From Bradyrhizobium sp. Rc3b (lineage in GTDB: Bacteria > Pseudomonadota > Alphaproteobacteria > Rhizobiales > Xanthobacteraceae), in NCBI RefSeq assembly GCF_900114915.1, contig NZ_FOUS01000010.1, positions 186,001-250,000 on the forward strand: DNA of 64,000 nucleotides, in the 5' to 3' direction. Every line of letters starts with the position of its first letter. Position 1 is the first letter of the stretch. The position numbers were made by a program, and so were the translations under genes. Shown one piece after another: positions 8,792 to 16,594 of this stretch. The notes below the pieces were generated by a model. That model did not search any database. It worked only from the letters and a program-made list of their open reading frames with translations, and was not told the origin of the DNA.

Positions 8792-10150
8792 TCACTCCGC
8801 GGCGGCGACATCGGCCGTCGGCAGGCGCGTTGCAGCGGCAAGACCAAGCGATCCGATCGCCAGCGCGCCGACGATCGACGCTCCGCCGATCGCCCAGAAC
8901 ACGGCATCCGGACCGCCGGTGGCTTGCTGGAGGAGACCGATGACATAGGGGCCGAGGATCGCTCCGACACGGCCGATGCCGAGCTCCATCCCGACGCCGC
9001 TGGCGCGGAAGCAGGTTTCGTACGAGCCGGCGGTGAAATTGTTGAGGACGTGCTGCGCGCCGATGATGCAGAAGCCGGCAATTGCGACGATGGCGAGATT
9101 GACGCCGTGGCCGCTGACGAAGACGAGCGCCAGCACCGCGATCCCGCCGCTCAGCCACCATGTCGCCAGATAGCGCGGCGTCAGCGTAAAATTGCGGTCG
9201 GCCAGCATGGCCAGCGTGAGACCGCCGATGAAGGACATCGCCTGCATCAGGGCCCCGAAGCCGAACGAGGCGGCAAAGGTCTCGCCGCGCTTCAGCATCA
9301 CCGTCGGAATCCAGCTGGTGAGACCGAAGATCGCGAACAGGCTGAGGAACGCCGTGACCCAGATGGTCAGCGAGACGCGGCGATAGCGCGGACCGAGCAA
9401 GGCACCGATCGTGCTCTGCGGCGTCCCGCCGCCGGCCGCGGCGAATGTCGCAGTCTGGTAGACGGACGCCCGCTCCGGCCGCAATCGCGCAAGCAGCGCG
9501 CGCAGCTCCGGGACCCGCGACCTCGAGGCCAGAAATTGCGGGCTTTCGGGCAGGACGGCGTGCGCCACGAAGGTCAGCGGGATCGACAACGCGCCAACAT
9601 AATAGAGGATCTGCCAGCCGTGTTGCGGCGTCAGGAAAACGCCGACGAGACCGGCGCAGACGCCGCCGAGCGACCAGCCCAGCGTCACGCCCCAGAGCGA
9701 GAACGTGTTGCTGACACGCTTCGGCGCAAGCTCGTTGATGAAGGTCGTGCCGAGCGGCAACAGCACGCCGAGGCCGAGCCCGGTGACGAAGCGGAGGGCG
9801 CAGTAGCTCCAAAAATCGTTCGCCAGCACGGCAGTCAGCAGCGTGAAGACGTTGACGATCCACAAGCCCGCGAGCAGCGTGCCGCGCCGGCCGAAGCGAT
9901 CCGCCACGCTACCGTGTCCGATTGCGCCGAACAGGAATCCGACGAGACCCGAGCTTACCAAAAACCCCGCCTGGCTTGGTGCGAGCCCCCAGGGCTGGAC
10001 CACGTAATGGATGACATAGGCCGGATTGAAGGTGTCATAGCCGTCGAACAGCGTGATGAGCGTGATGAGAATGCCGAGCAGCTTGTGGAACGGGCCGATC
10101 GGAGCGGCGGACAATTCCTCATGCACGTCGATTTCGGACGAGATGCTCAC
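8792..10150 (-). CDS. MFS transporter, aromatic acid:H+ symporter (AAHS) type
   Basis: A 452-residue permease with 12 membrane segments. The AAHS hallmark is visible: an acidic residue in the first helix (LFDGYDTFNPAYV) and the loop GHGSVADRFGRR between helices 2 and 3; the helix 4-5 motif GLGLGVLLPLGTTFINE also fits. Such proteins import benzoate, 4-hydroxybenzoate, protocatechuate, gentisate or resorcylate. I start at GTG 10148-10150 because GGAGG lies 8 bases upstream; the longer frame to 10288 runs through the end of the decarboxylase gene. The start lies 32 bases inside that gene, so the two are translationally linked and likely share one inducer: the aromatic acid that the decarboxylase consumes. 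Confidence 0.9.
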   Translation of the reverse strand: MSISSEIDVHEELSAAPIGPFHKLLGILITLITLFDGYDTFNPAYVIHYVVQPWGLAPSQAGFLVSSGLVGFLFGAIGHGSVADRFGRRGTLLAGLWIVNVFTLLTAVLANDFWSYCALRFVTGLGLGVLLPLGTTFINELAPKRVSNTFSLWGVTLGWSLGGVCAGLVGVFLTPQHGWQILYYVGALSIPLTFVAHAVLPESPQFLASRSRVPELRALLARLRPERASVYQTATFAAAGGGTPQSTIGALLGPRYRRVSLTIWVTAFLSLFAIFGLTSWIPTVMLKRGETFAASFGFGALMQAMSFIGGLTLAMLADRNFTLTPRYLATWWLSGGIAVLALVFVSGHGVNLAIVAIAGFCIIGAQHVLNNFTAGSYETCFRASGVGMELGIGRVGAILGPYVIGLLQQATGGPDAVFWAIGGASIVGALAIGSLGLAAATRLPTADVAAAE

Positions 10151-11186
10151 GGGGTTCCTCCATGGAAATTGATGAATTGCTCTGCTCTGCGGCAGATTGA
10201 ATTGAGGCCTTGCCGAGCCCGAACAGGGCGCACGCGTTGTCGCGGCCGATCTTGATGCGGTCGCCTTCGGAGATGGCAGCCGTGTCAAACCAGTCGGCGG
10301 CGTGGCCGATGTTCTCGAATGGCCAGTCGGCGGAGAAGAGGATGCGGTCGGCGCCGATTTCGAGCATCGCGTCGATCAGCGCCTGGGTGCGGAAATTGCC
10401 CGACGTGGTGATGTAGAAATTTTCCCTGAAGTAGTCGGCGATCTTGCGCCGTGCGGGATAGACGTTCTGCGCCCGCATCCACTTGTTGTGGTTATCGACG
10501 CGCCACATCGAATAGGGCAACCCCTCCCCCATGTGGCCGAGGATGATCTGGAGCCGCGGGTGCGCGTCGAACAGGCCGGATCCCATCAGGCGCAACGCAT
10601 GCACCGCGGTCTCCTGCCCGAACGCCCAGGTTGGGCCGAGCAGCCAGCGATGCCCCTCGTAGATGGCCGCGTCCTTCGGCAACGGATTGCGCGGATGCAG
10701 GTAGAAGGGAACGCCGAGACGCTCGACCTCCGACCAGAACGGCCAGAACTCCTTGCGATCGTAATAGATGGCCTGATCGACACCGGCGAGCTCGCTGAAA
10801 CCGTTGACGAGCGCGCCGCGAAAGCGAAGCGCGCTGACGCAGCGATCGAGTTCGCTTGCCGCCGCCTCGGGATCCTGCATCGGCAGCGCCGCGAGGCCGC
10901 GGAAGCGGTCAGGCCGTCTTGCGACCTGCTCCGCCAGAAAGTCGTTAGCGCGGCGCGACAGGTCCAGCGCCCGGTTGCGGTCGGGAATGGCCTGCACGGC
11001 GGGCGCGTTCAGCGACAGCAGCATCATCTCGATGCCGTGGGCGTCCATCTCCGCGAGCCGGCGATCGTGGATGTCGAGCAGCCGGGCCTTCAGCTCGACC
11101 CAGTCCTCGGTCGGCGCGAAGCCCGCGCTGTCCTGGACGGTCTCGTCCATCGCGAAATGCTCCTCGAGCGCAATCTTTCCCTGCAT
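10119..11186 (-). CDS. amidohydrolase-family decarboxylase, gamma-resorcylate (2,6-dihydroxybenzoate) decarboxylase type
   Basis: A 355-residue metal-dependent decarboxylase of the ACMSD/amidohydrolase_2 family, removing CO2 from a hydroxybenzoate. Counting from the ATG at 11184-11186, Glu8, His10 (KIALEEH), His164 (FYLHP), His218 (ILGHMGEG) and Asp287 (LFSADWPFE) fall at the same numbers as the metal ligands and catalytic residues of gamma-resorcylate decarboxylase from Rhizobium, as I recall them. This also supports the start; an upstream in-frame start at 11228 would add 14 residues of low-complexity sequence. The protein is about 28 residues longer at its C-terminus than that enzyme. The 2,3-dihydroxybenzoate and 5-carboxyvanillate decarboxylases are related, so the substrate is inferred. 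It heads an operon with the MFS permease. Confidence 0.82.
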   Translation of the reverse strand: MQGKIALEEHFAMDETVQDSAGFAPTEDWVELKARLLDIHDRRLAEMDAHGIEMMLLSLNAPAVQAIPDRNRALDLSRRANDFLAEQVARRPDRFRGLAALPMQDPEAAASELDRCVSALRFRGALVNGFSELAGVDQAIYYDRKEFWPFWSEVERLGVPFYLHPRNPLPKDAAIYEGHRWLLGPTWAFGQETAVHALRLMGSGLFDAHPRLQIILGHMGEGLPYSMWRVDNHNKWMRAQNVYPARRKIADYFRENFYITTSGNFRTQALIDAMLEIGADRILFSADWPFENIGHAADWFDTAAISEGDRIKIGRDNACALFGLGKASIQSAAEQSNSSISMEEPREHLVRNRRA

Positions 11187-11264
11187 GGCGTCGTTCCTTC
11201 GGCTCCGCTTTCGGCGTTGACAAAGCAAAGCGCCTGATCCAGATACTTGTCAATGAGAAAGTTG

Positions 11265-11296
11265 TATTTGCAAATGATTGATATGCAAATATTGCA
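11265..11296. promoter_or_regulatory. inverted repeats, probable MarR operator in divergent control region
   Basis: The 177-base gap between the decarboxylase and marR is AT-rich compared with its surroundings. It carries a perfect 10-base palindrome ATTTGCAAAT (11266-11275), the pair TATTTGCA (11265-11272) / TGCAAATA (11284-11291), and TGCAA-ATA-TTGCA (11284-11296). MarR dimers bind such 16-20 base palindromes and usually regulate the divergent gene, so this is the natural operator for the regulator encoded at 11364. Binding is inferred from position and symmetry. Confidence 0.6.
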
Positions 11297-11363
11297 CATG
11301 CGAAGGTTGACGCTTATTCCGGGCGTAGCTCTCCCGCCAGGACCCAAGCCCGGACCTAAACTC

Positions 11364-11918
11364 ATGTACCGATTTTCGAATTCGCTTCCCTATCTGCTCG
11401 CCCGGCTGGGCGTGCGCATGGGCGACCTCTTCGCGCGCGTGATCCGTCACGAGAAGTTGACGCTTCCGATGTACCGCGTGCTGGCCGCTCTATCCGAGCA
11501 GGGTCACCCGCTGCGTCTCGGCGAAATCGCCGAGCTGACATCGGCCGACGTGTCTACCTTGTCGCGCATCGTCGCGGAGATGAGCCGTGCGGGCCTGTTG
11601 ACGCGCGACCGTCCCGAAAACGACCAGCGCAGCCTCCAGGTCGTCCTGACGCCCAAGGGCACCGAGTTGGCGGGAAGGCTGATGCCGCTCGCCGCCTATT
11701 ATGAAGAAGTCGTCACCGGCAGCATGTCCGCCAAGGAAGCGGCGGAGCTCAAGCGCGTGCTGGTCGAGCTCTACAAGAACATCGACCGGCTCGAGCAGGA
11801 AGTCGAAGCCGGATCGATCAAGGTCCCGCCGCCCGCGCGGCCGAAAGAAATCCGCGACGAGCGGCCCGAGGCGAAAGCCAGGACGAGCCAGCCGCGCGGC
11901 AGGACATCTAGAAAATAG
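11364..11918 (+). CDS. MarR family transcriptional regulator
   Basis: A 184-residue winged-helix regulator. The recognition helix region is GEIAELTSADVSTLSRIVAEM and the wing is RDRPENDQRSLQVVLTPKG, with the Asp-x-Arg wing tip typical of MarR proteins. The C-terminal 40 residues are charged and Pro/Arg-rich. I start at ATG 11364 (MYRFSNSLPYLL); the frame is open upstream to 11247, but that stretch contains the operator repeats and would make an odd N-terminus. The stop is 18 bases before the flavin monooxygenase, so both form one operon. It probably represses the divergent decarboxylase/permease genes and its own operon until the aromatic ligand binds. Confidence 0.88.
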   Translation: MYRFSNSLPYLLARLGVRMGDLFARVIRHEKLTLPMYRVLAALSEQGHPLRLGEIAELTSADVSTLSRIVAEMSRAGLLTRDRPENDQRSLQVVLTPKGTELAGRLMPLAAYYEEVVTGSMSAKEAAELKRVLVELYKNIDRLEQEVEAGSIKVPPPARPKEIRDERPEAKARTSQPRGRTSRK

Positions 11919-11936
11919 GGAAACCAAGGAGAGGCC

Positions 11937-13154
11937 ATGCGACAGGATCCCATCATCATTGCAGGCGGCGGCATCGGCGGGCTCGCAGCCGCGATCGCGC
12001 TGGCGCAGAAGGGTTTCCAGGTCACGGTCCTCGAGCGCGCGTCGCGCTACCAGGAGATTGGCGCCGGCATTCAGCTCGGTCCCAACGCATTTCACGCCTT
12101 CGATCGTCTCGGGCTCGGCGATGCCGCGCGCGCGATTGCCGTCTTCATCGACAAGCTCCGCCTGATGGACGCGATCTCGGCGGAGGAGATCACCCATGTC
12201 GATCTCGCCAGCTATTTCCGTAGGCGCTTCGGCAATCCCTACGCGGTGGTCCATCGTGGCGACCTGCACGGCATCTTCGTCCGCGCCTGCGAGGCGCATC
12301 CCAATGTCACGCTGCGAACCGACTGCGACGTAGTCGCCTATGAGCAGAACGGCACAGAGGCCTCGGCAGCGCTCAAGTCCAGCGAGCGCGTCACCGGGTG
12401 TCTGCTGATCGGCGCGGACGGGCTTCGCTCCCGCATTCGCCAGCAGATGGTCGGCGACGGCGCGCCGCGCATTGCCGGCCACACCACCTATCGCTCGGTC
12501 ATCCCGACCGAACAGATGCCCGAGGATCTGCGCTGGAACGCGGCGACGCTGTGGGCCGGCGCGAAGTGCCACCTCGTGCACTACCCGCTTTCGGGCTGGA
12601 AGGTGTTCAACCTCGCGATCACCTGCCACAACGACCCCGCCGAGGCCTTCGCGGCGAGGCCCGTGACCCACGAAGAAGTCCTCGCAGGTTTTCCGGATGT
12701 GCATCCGCGCGCAAAGGCGATCATTCATCACGGAAGGGACTGGAAGGCGTGGGTGACCTGCGACCGCGATCCCACCGAACGCTGGATCGACGGCCGCGTC
12801 GTTCTGCTGGGCGATGCCGCGCATCCGATGCTGCAATATTTCGCGCAAGGCGCCTGCATGGCGCTGGAGGACGCGGTTTGTCTCGCTGATGCGCTCGACG
12901 AGACGCAGGACGACATCGCGCATGCGCTCGATCGCTACAGGAATGCCCGCCTGCTGCGCACCGCGCGCGTCCAGCTCCAGGCCCGGGAGCTCGGCACTCA
13001 CGTCTATCACCCGGCCGGCGTCCATGCGCTGCTGCGCAATCAGCTGATGCGCGAGACCAGCCTGGAGCGCTTCTGCGAGAATCTCGCCTGGCTCTATGAG
13101 GACCCGTTCTCCGAGCGGCCGTCAGATGCGGCACGGCGAGTCGCGCAGTCCTGA
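11937..13154 (+). CDS. FAD-dependent aromatic hydroxylase, 3-hydroxybenzoate 6-monooxygenase type
   Basis: A 405-residue flavoprotein monooxygenase of the PHBH fold. Visible are the FAD dinucleotide motif GGGIGGLAAAIALAQKG (residues 8-24), the ERA...EIGAGIQLGPNA segment, DG in LLIGADGLRS, and the second FAD motif VVLLGDAAHPMLQYFAQGAC. The IGAGIQLGPNA and MLQYFAQGACMALEDA wording matches 3-hydroxybenzoate 6-hydroxylases, which use NADH to make gentisate; salicylate or resorcinol hydroxylases are close relatives. AAGGAGAGGCC precedes the ATG. It is cotranscribed with marR. No gentisate dioxygenase is in the window, so the product's fate must be handled elsewhere, or the true substrate is different. 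Confidence 0.85.
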   Translation: MRQDPIIIAGGGIGGLAAAIALAQKGFQVTVLERASRYQEIGAGIQLGPNAFHAFDRLGLGDAARAIAVFIDKLRLMDAISAEEITHVDLASYFRRRFGNPYAVVHRGDLHGIFVRACEAHPNVTLRTDCDVVAYEQNGTEASAALKSSERVTGCLLIGADGLRSRIRQQMVGDGAPRIAGHTTYRSVIPTEQMPEDLRWNAATLWAGAKCHLVHYPLSGWKVFNLAITCHNDPAEAFAARPVTHEEVLAGFPDVHPRAKAIIHHGRDWKAWVTCDRDPTERWIDGRVVLLGDAAHPMLQYFAQGACMALEDAVCLADALDETQDDIAHALDRYRNARLLRTARVQLQARELGTHVYHPAGVHALLRNQLMRETSLERFCENLAWLYEDPFSERPSDAARRVAQS

Positions 13155-13185
13155 GCCGATGTGGCTTACCCGGCCGGGCTTGGCT

Positions 13186-13917
13186 CTATCCGAACGTCTG
13201 CAGCGCCGGGAACGTCTCCAGCAGCCAGATGCTCACATTCGAGACCGCGCCGGTGAGAAAGCCGATGCCGGTGATCACCATCAGGACGCCCATGGCGCGC
13301 TCGACATTGACGAGATGGCCCTTCATGCGCGCGAACAGCGCGGAGAACTGCTCGATCATCAGCGCGGCGATCAGGAAGGGAATGCCGAGACCGGCCGAAT
13401 AGACCGCAAGCAGGCCCGCGCCCTTCGCCACCGTGGCCTCAGCGGCGGCGATCGACAGGATCGCGGCGAGGATCGGGCCGATGCAGGGCGTCCAGCCGAA
13501 GGCGAAGGCGAGCCCCATGATATAGGCGCCCCAGAGGCCGACCGGTTTGGGGATCGGCAGCCGTCCCTCGCGCATCAACAGGCCGATGCGCGTCAGTCCG
13601 AGGAAGTGCAGGCCCATGATGATGATGACGATGCCGGCGAGGATCGACAGCTCCGCCGACCAGGCACGGATCAGCCCGCCGATCAGCGAGGCGCTGGCGC
13701 CGAGGGCGACGAACACCGTGGAGAAGCCGAGCACGAACAGGAGCGCCGACATCATGATCGCGCGCTTGGAGGCCGAGCCCGGCTCGTCGCTCTCGACATG
13801 CTCGATCGTGGCGCCCGTCAGGTAGATCAGATAGGGCGGGACCAGGGGCAGGACGCAGGGCGAGAGGAAGCTGACGAGGCCGGCAATCAGCGCCGCCGGG
13901 ATCGAAACATTTTGCAT
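13186..13917 (-). CDS. ccdA: cytochrome c biogenesis protein CcdA
   Basis: A 243-residue membrane protein with six membrane segments. The two redox cysteines sit in proline-flanked motifs, SPCVLPLVPPYL in the first helix and WTPCIGPILAA in the fourth. CcdA carries electrons from cytoplasmic thioredoxin across the membrane to reduce the apocytochrome c heme-binding cysteines (via CcmG/CcsX-type proteins). That is needed for the c-type subunits of the cbb3 oxidase encoded further along, although the genes are far apart. The gene is convergent with the hydroxylase, 31 bases apart. Confidence 0.92.
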   Translation of the reverse strand: MQNVSIPAALIAGLVSFLSPCVLPLVPPYLIYLTGATIEHVESDEPGSASKRAIMMSALLFVLGFSTVFVALGASASLIGGLIRAWSAELSILAGIVIIIMGLHFLGLTRIGLLMREGRLPIPKPVGLWGAYIMGLAFAFGWTPCIGPILAAILSIAAAEATVAKGAGLLAVYSAGLGIPFLIAALMIEQFSALFARMKGHLVNVERAMGVLMVITGIGFLTGAVSNVSIWLLETFPALQTFG

Positions 13918-14045
13918 GATGCCGTCTGAGCCATCTCAGGCACCGGTGCGGCGCGCCGGGAATGCGCGCGGCCAGGAGCCGAACCGGCTCTGGTGTAACC
14001 GATGCCGGAGAATGCGCAACAGAGGCGCACCAAACCAGGGCTCCT

Positions 14046-14081
14046 CCCGATGCCGCCTGCGATCACAGGTGCGGCATCGGG
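14046..14081. terminator. 11-base inverted repeat downstream of the small hypothetical gene
   Basis: CCCGATGCCGC (14046-14056) and GCGGCATCGGG (14071-14081) form a perfect 11-base stem with a 14-base loop, whose first bases can pair further. It lies 42 bases after the stop of the gene ending at 14124 on the minus strand and upstream of ccdA. There is no T-run; a terminator or mRNA-stabilising hairpin is the simplest reading. Confidence 0.45.
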
Positions 14082-14123
14082 ACGCGCACAAACCTCGCCA
14101 AAAAGCGAGATTCGGCGGCGTGG

Positions 14124-14390
14124 CTACTTCACCACGCGGAGCAGCGGACGCCGGGGCTGGTCCTGCGTCTGCTTGGAAGGGGACGGCGGCTCGCTCGCAG
14201 CGCTCCGCAACATTTCGTCGCACAGTGCCTTGAGTTCGGCACTGTCAATTCCTTTGAGTTTCATCCTGACGTCGAGGATGACAATCGACAGCAGCTCGGC
14301 CGACTCACGGCTGTCGCACGCGTTGAGAACCCTGCGGCACCCCTCGAGCGTTTCCAGCACCGACTGCAATTGTTCGTCTGAATGCGACAC
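14124..14390 (-). CDS. small hypothetical protein, helical
   Basis: An 88-residue protein that I do not recognise. The sequence has amphipathic helix character: DEQLQSVLETLEGCRRVLNA, then ESAELLSIVILDVRMKLKGI, then DSAELKALCDEMLRSAA, and ends in a Pro/Arg-rich tail. Codon third positions are strongly G/C, as in real genes here. I start at the GTG 14388-14390 with GGAAAG upstream; the frame is open to 14471 and a longer product is possible. No signal peptide. Function unknown; the size and helical pattern would suit a small adaptor or regulatory protein. Confidence 0.5.
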   Translation of the reverse strand: MSHSDEQLQSVLETLEGCRRVLNACDSRESAELLSIVILDVRMKLKGIDSAELKALCDEMLRSAASEPPSPSKQTQDQPRRPLLRVVK

Positions 14391-14871
14391 CGGCGTTCTT
14401 TCCGTTAATTCGGCCTGCGAGACGTGTTGGTGACGACCCCTTCGGCCCCCATGGAATACGGAGGATAGCACGAGGCCACAGCGCCTCTGAACCTGATTTC
14501 AGTGGGTTTCTGCCGCGGAACAGCGGTTCTGGCTATCTTCGCCGCGCTGCGCCGTTGGCCGCGATCGAAGCAGTCCGAGAGCAAACGCCCGGCCTGCTGT
14601 GATTGATCCATTGAAGGAGACGGCGCCGGCTTTCGCGCAAGCACATTCATTACGGACAGCGCCTGCAATCCCGCAGCCATTTCACGGCTCGCAACGGAAC
14701 TCACGCCACACCCCTCATCCGGGCGATGGTCCGCCCGATTCCCAGCCTTGGCAGCATTCAGATACCACCCACGAGGTAGTAAGGATGACGTTCAAAACTC
14801 ATCATCCCCCAACTCGCAGTAGTTGTGGTTTGCGCCAGATTCTGCCAGTTTAGCCACCCGAAGGAAATTGT
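14391..14871. other. 481-base intergenic region
   Basis: The region lies between the small hypothetical gene and the divergent lysR. A 99-codon minus-strand frame at 14405-14704 has no ribosome site and no recognisable protein character, so I do not call it. The 3' third (about 14770-14871) is AT-richer and presumably holds the promoter and operator of lysR; no single operator stands out. Confidence 0.4.
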
Positions 14872-15921
14872 ATGCACTCCTTGGCGGAAAGGGGCGTTCC
14901 TGTGGCGGAACGCCCAAAAACAAATCTCAGCGGCCTCTCTGATTGGGATGCCGCCCGCATATTCCTTGAAGTCGTCCGATCCGGAAGTTTCCGATCGGCG
15001 GCCGAGCGCCTGTCGCTGTCGATCAACGCCGTGCGCCGGCGAATCGACGATTTCGAACGCCAGACCGGCACCACACTGTTCACGCGTGACGTCCACGGCA
15101 CCCATCTGACCGATGAAGGCGCGCTGGTGGTCTCCGCCGTCGAGCGCATGGAGGCCGCCACCTTCGACGTGCTGCGCGCCAGCGATTCGATGGCCAACGC
15201 GCTGTCCGGCGAGGTGCGCGTCGCCGTCACCGAGGGGCTCGGCACGTTCTGGCTCGCCCCGCGCCTGGTTGAATTCCAGCAGGCCTATCCGAAGATCCTG
15301 GTCGACCTGCATTGCGCGATGCGCTCGGCCGACGTCTCGCGCCACGAGGCCGACGTCGCCATCCATCTGTCGCGTCCCTCCGCGCTCGACATCAAGCTGG
15401 TGCGGCTCGGCCGCATGCATCTGATGTTCTGGGCCTCCGAGAAATACATCGAGAAGCATGGCGCGCCGCGCACGGCGGCGGAATTGATCAAGCATCGCCT
15501 GGTGCTGCAATTCGCCGACCAGCTTGCCGCCAAGGAATCCTTCGAGAGCTTCTTCCCGGGCGTGTCGGAACGTGACCTTCTGGTCATGAAGACCAACGTC
15601 TCGAGCGCCAACTACTGGGCGGTCGCGAACGGCGCCGGCATCGGCGTCTTTCCGAGCTACGCCATTGCGCTTGGCGGGAAGTTGATTCCACTGGAGGTCG
15701 AGTTGAACCGACCGCTGGATATCTGGTTGTCCTACCATCCCGGTAGCGGCCGTATTCCGCGCGTGCGGCACATGATTGATTGGCTGATCGAAGCTTTCAG
15801 TCCGGCTCGCTTCCCGTGGTTTAAGGAAGAGTTCGTGCATCCGCATGAATTCAAGGACTCGTATATGGGCGAACCCCTGACCCAGCTCTTCGGGGGATTT
15901 TCAACCGAAGAACAAAGGTGA
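14872..15921 (+). CDS. LysR family transcriptional regulator
   Basis: A 349-residue LysR-type regulator. The winged HTH occupies about residues 24-85 (DWDAARIFLEVVRSGSFRSA, then AERLSLSINAVRRRIDDFE), followed by the linker helix and the periplasmic-binding-protein-like effector domain. It carries about 35 extra residues at the C-terminus compared with typical members. The start ATG at 14872 is the first in frame; one at residue 1 gives a short tail before the HTH, and a GTG within that tail is possible. The stop codon overlaps the beginning of the downstream XRE gene region, so the two regulators are cotranscribed. Target genes are unknown, since no divergent metabolic gene lies next to it. 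Confidence 0.88.
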   Translation: MHSLAERGVPVAERPKTNLSGLSDWDAARIFLEVVRSGSFRSAAERLSLSINAVRRRIDDFERQTGTTLFTRDVHGTHLTDEGALVVSAVERMEAATFDVLRASDSMANALSGEVRVAVTEGLGTFWLAPRLVEFQQAYPKILVDLHCAMRSADVSRHEADVAIHLSRPSALDIKLVRLGRMHLMFWASEKYIEKHGAPRTAAELIKHRLVLQFADQLAAKESFESFFPGVSERDLLVMKTNVSSANYWAVANGAGIGVFPSYAIALGGKLIPLEVELNRPLDIWLSYHPGSGRIPRVRHMIDWLIEAFSPARFPWFKEEFVHPHEFKDSYMGEPLTQLFGGFSTEEQR

Positions 15922-15929
15922 AAACGAAG

Positions 15930-16322
15930 ATGAAAGCAGCGGCGAAAAGAATGAAGCAGCGCAGCGCTGGCAAGCCGGACATCGAGCTTGGCAAGCGGAT
16001 TCGTCTGCGGCGCGTCGAGATGAAGATCTCGCAGGCCGAGCTCGGCGAGAAGCTTGGCGTCAGCTTCCAGCAGGTCCAGAAATACGAGAAGGGCGTCAAT
16101 CGCGTCGGCGCGGCTCGTCTGCAGCAGATCGCTTCCGCCCTCGACGTGCCCGTGACCTTCTTCTACGACGGTGACAACAAGGCGCGCGAAGTCGAGAGCC
16201 TGCTGTTCCTCGATTCGGCCTTCAGCCTCCGCTTGCTGCGCGCCTACAGCAAGATCAAGGACCAGACCGTGCAGCGTCAGCTGGTCTCGCTGATGGAATC
16301 GATCGCGGCGAACGAGAGCTGA
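15930..16322 (+). CDS. XRE-family HTH regulator (PraR-like)
   Basis: A 130-residue regulator with one Cro/C1-type HTH at about residues 18-75: GKRIRLRRVEMKISQAELGE, KLGVSFQQVQKYEKGVNRVG. The sequence around FQQVQKYEKGxNRVGAxRLQ is shared with rhizobial PraR/SinR-like regulators that control quorum sensing, biofilm and attachment genes. The C-terminal 50 residues are helical and may dimerise. I prefer the ATG at 15930, with AGGTGA upstream; a GTG at 15918 overlapping the lysR stop is the alternative. Either way it is translationally coupled to lysR, an unusual pairing of regulators. Confidence 0.85.
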   Translation: MKAAAKRMKQRSAGKPDIELGKRIRLRRVEMKISQAELGEKLGVSFQQVQKYEKGVNRVGAARLQQIASALDVPVTFFYDGDNKAREVESLLFLDSAFSLRLLRAYSKIKDQTVQRQLVSLMESIAANES

Positions 16323-16355
16323 GACCGGTCGGCGGTCTGGCCTTTACGGCCGATC

Positions 16356-16393
16356 TTCAATCCGCCGCGTCGCGGGGACGCGGCCGGATTGAA
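16356..16393. terminator. strong hairpin after the regulator pair
   Basis: TTCAATCCG (16356-16364) pairs with CGGATTGAA (16385-16393), and inside it CGCGTC pairs with GACGCG around a short loop, giving a long GC-rich hairpin 34 bases after the XRE stop. It has no T-run. It probably ends or protects the lysR-XRE transcript. The rest of the 272-base gap to the crotonase gene holds no gene. Confidence 0.5.
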
Positions 16394-16594
16394 CGATCAT
16401 ATTCCGGCTCGCGCGCTTGCGCGCGGCCTTTGCGGGGCGGCACGACCGCCCCTTTTCTTTGCACGCGCGACACTCGGGACGACGCGCCATGCAATCCCGG
16501 TACAGGCGGATGCAGACTCGCCCACCCTGCCGCGGTTGACCCCGGAAGCGCCACCGCAGCACATTGCCCCTCGCACATGACGAGCGAGCGCGCG

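Noticed and set aside
8718..9863. 381-codon minus-strand frame overlapping the MFS permease
   Set aside because: Same strand but other frame than the permease; Arg-rich, no hydrophobic segments, so a shadow.
10151..10288. N-terminal extension of the MFS permease
   Set aside because: It lies inside the decarboxylase gene, has low-complexity sequence before the first membrane helix, and a GTG with GGAGG at 10148-10150 explains the start.
11247..11363. N-terminal extension of MarR
   Set aside because: The extra 39 residues would be encoded by the AT-rich operator region; the protein aligns as MarR from the Met at 11364.
14405..14704. 99-codon minus-strand frame
   Set aside because: No ribosome binding site, no recognisable fold or signal peptide, and it overlaps the promoter side of the small hypothetical gene; too weak to call.
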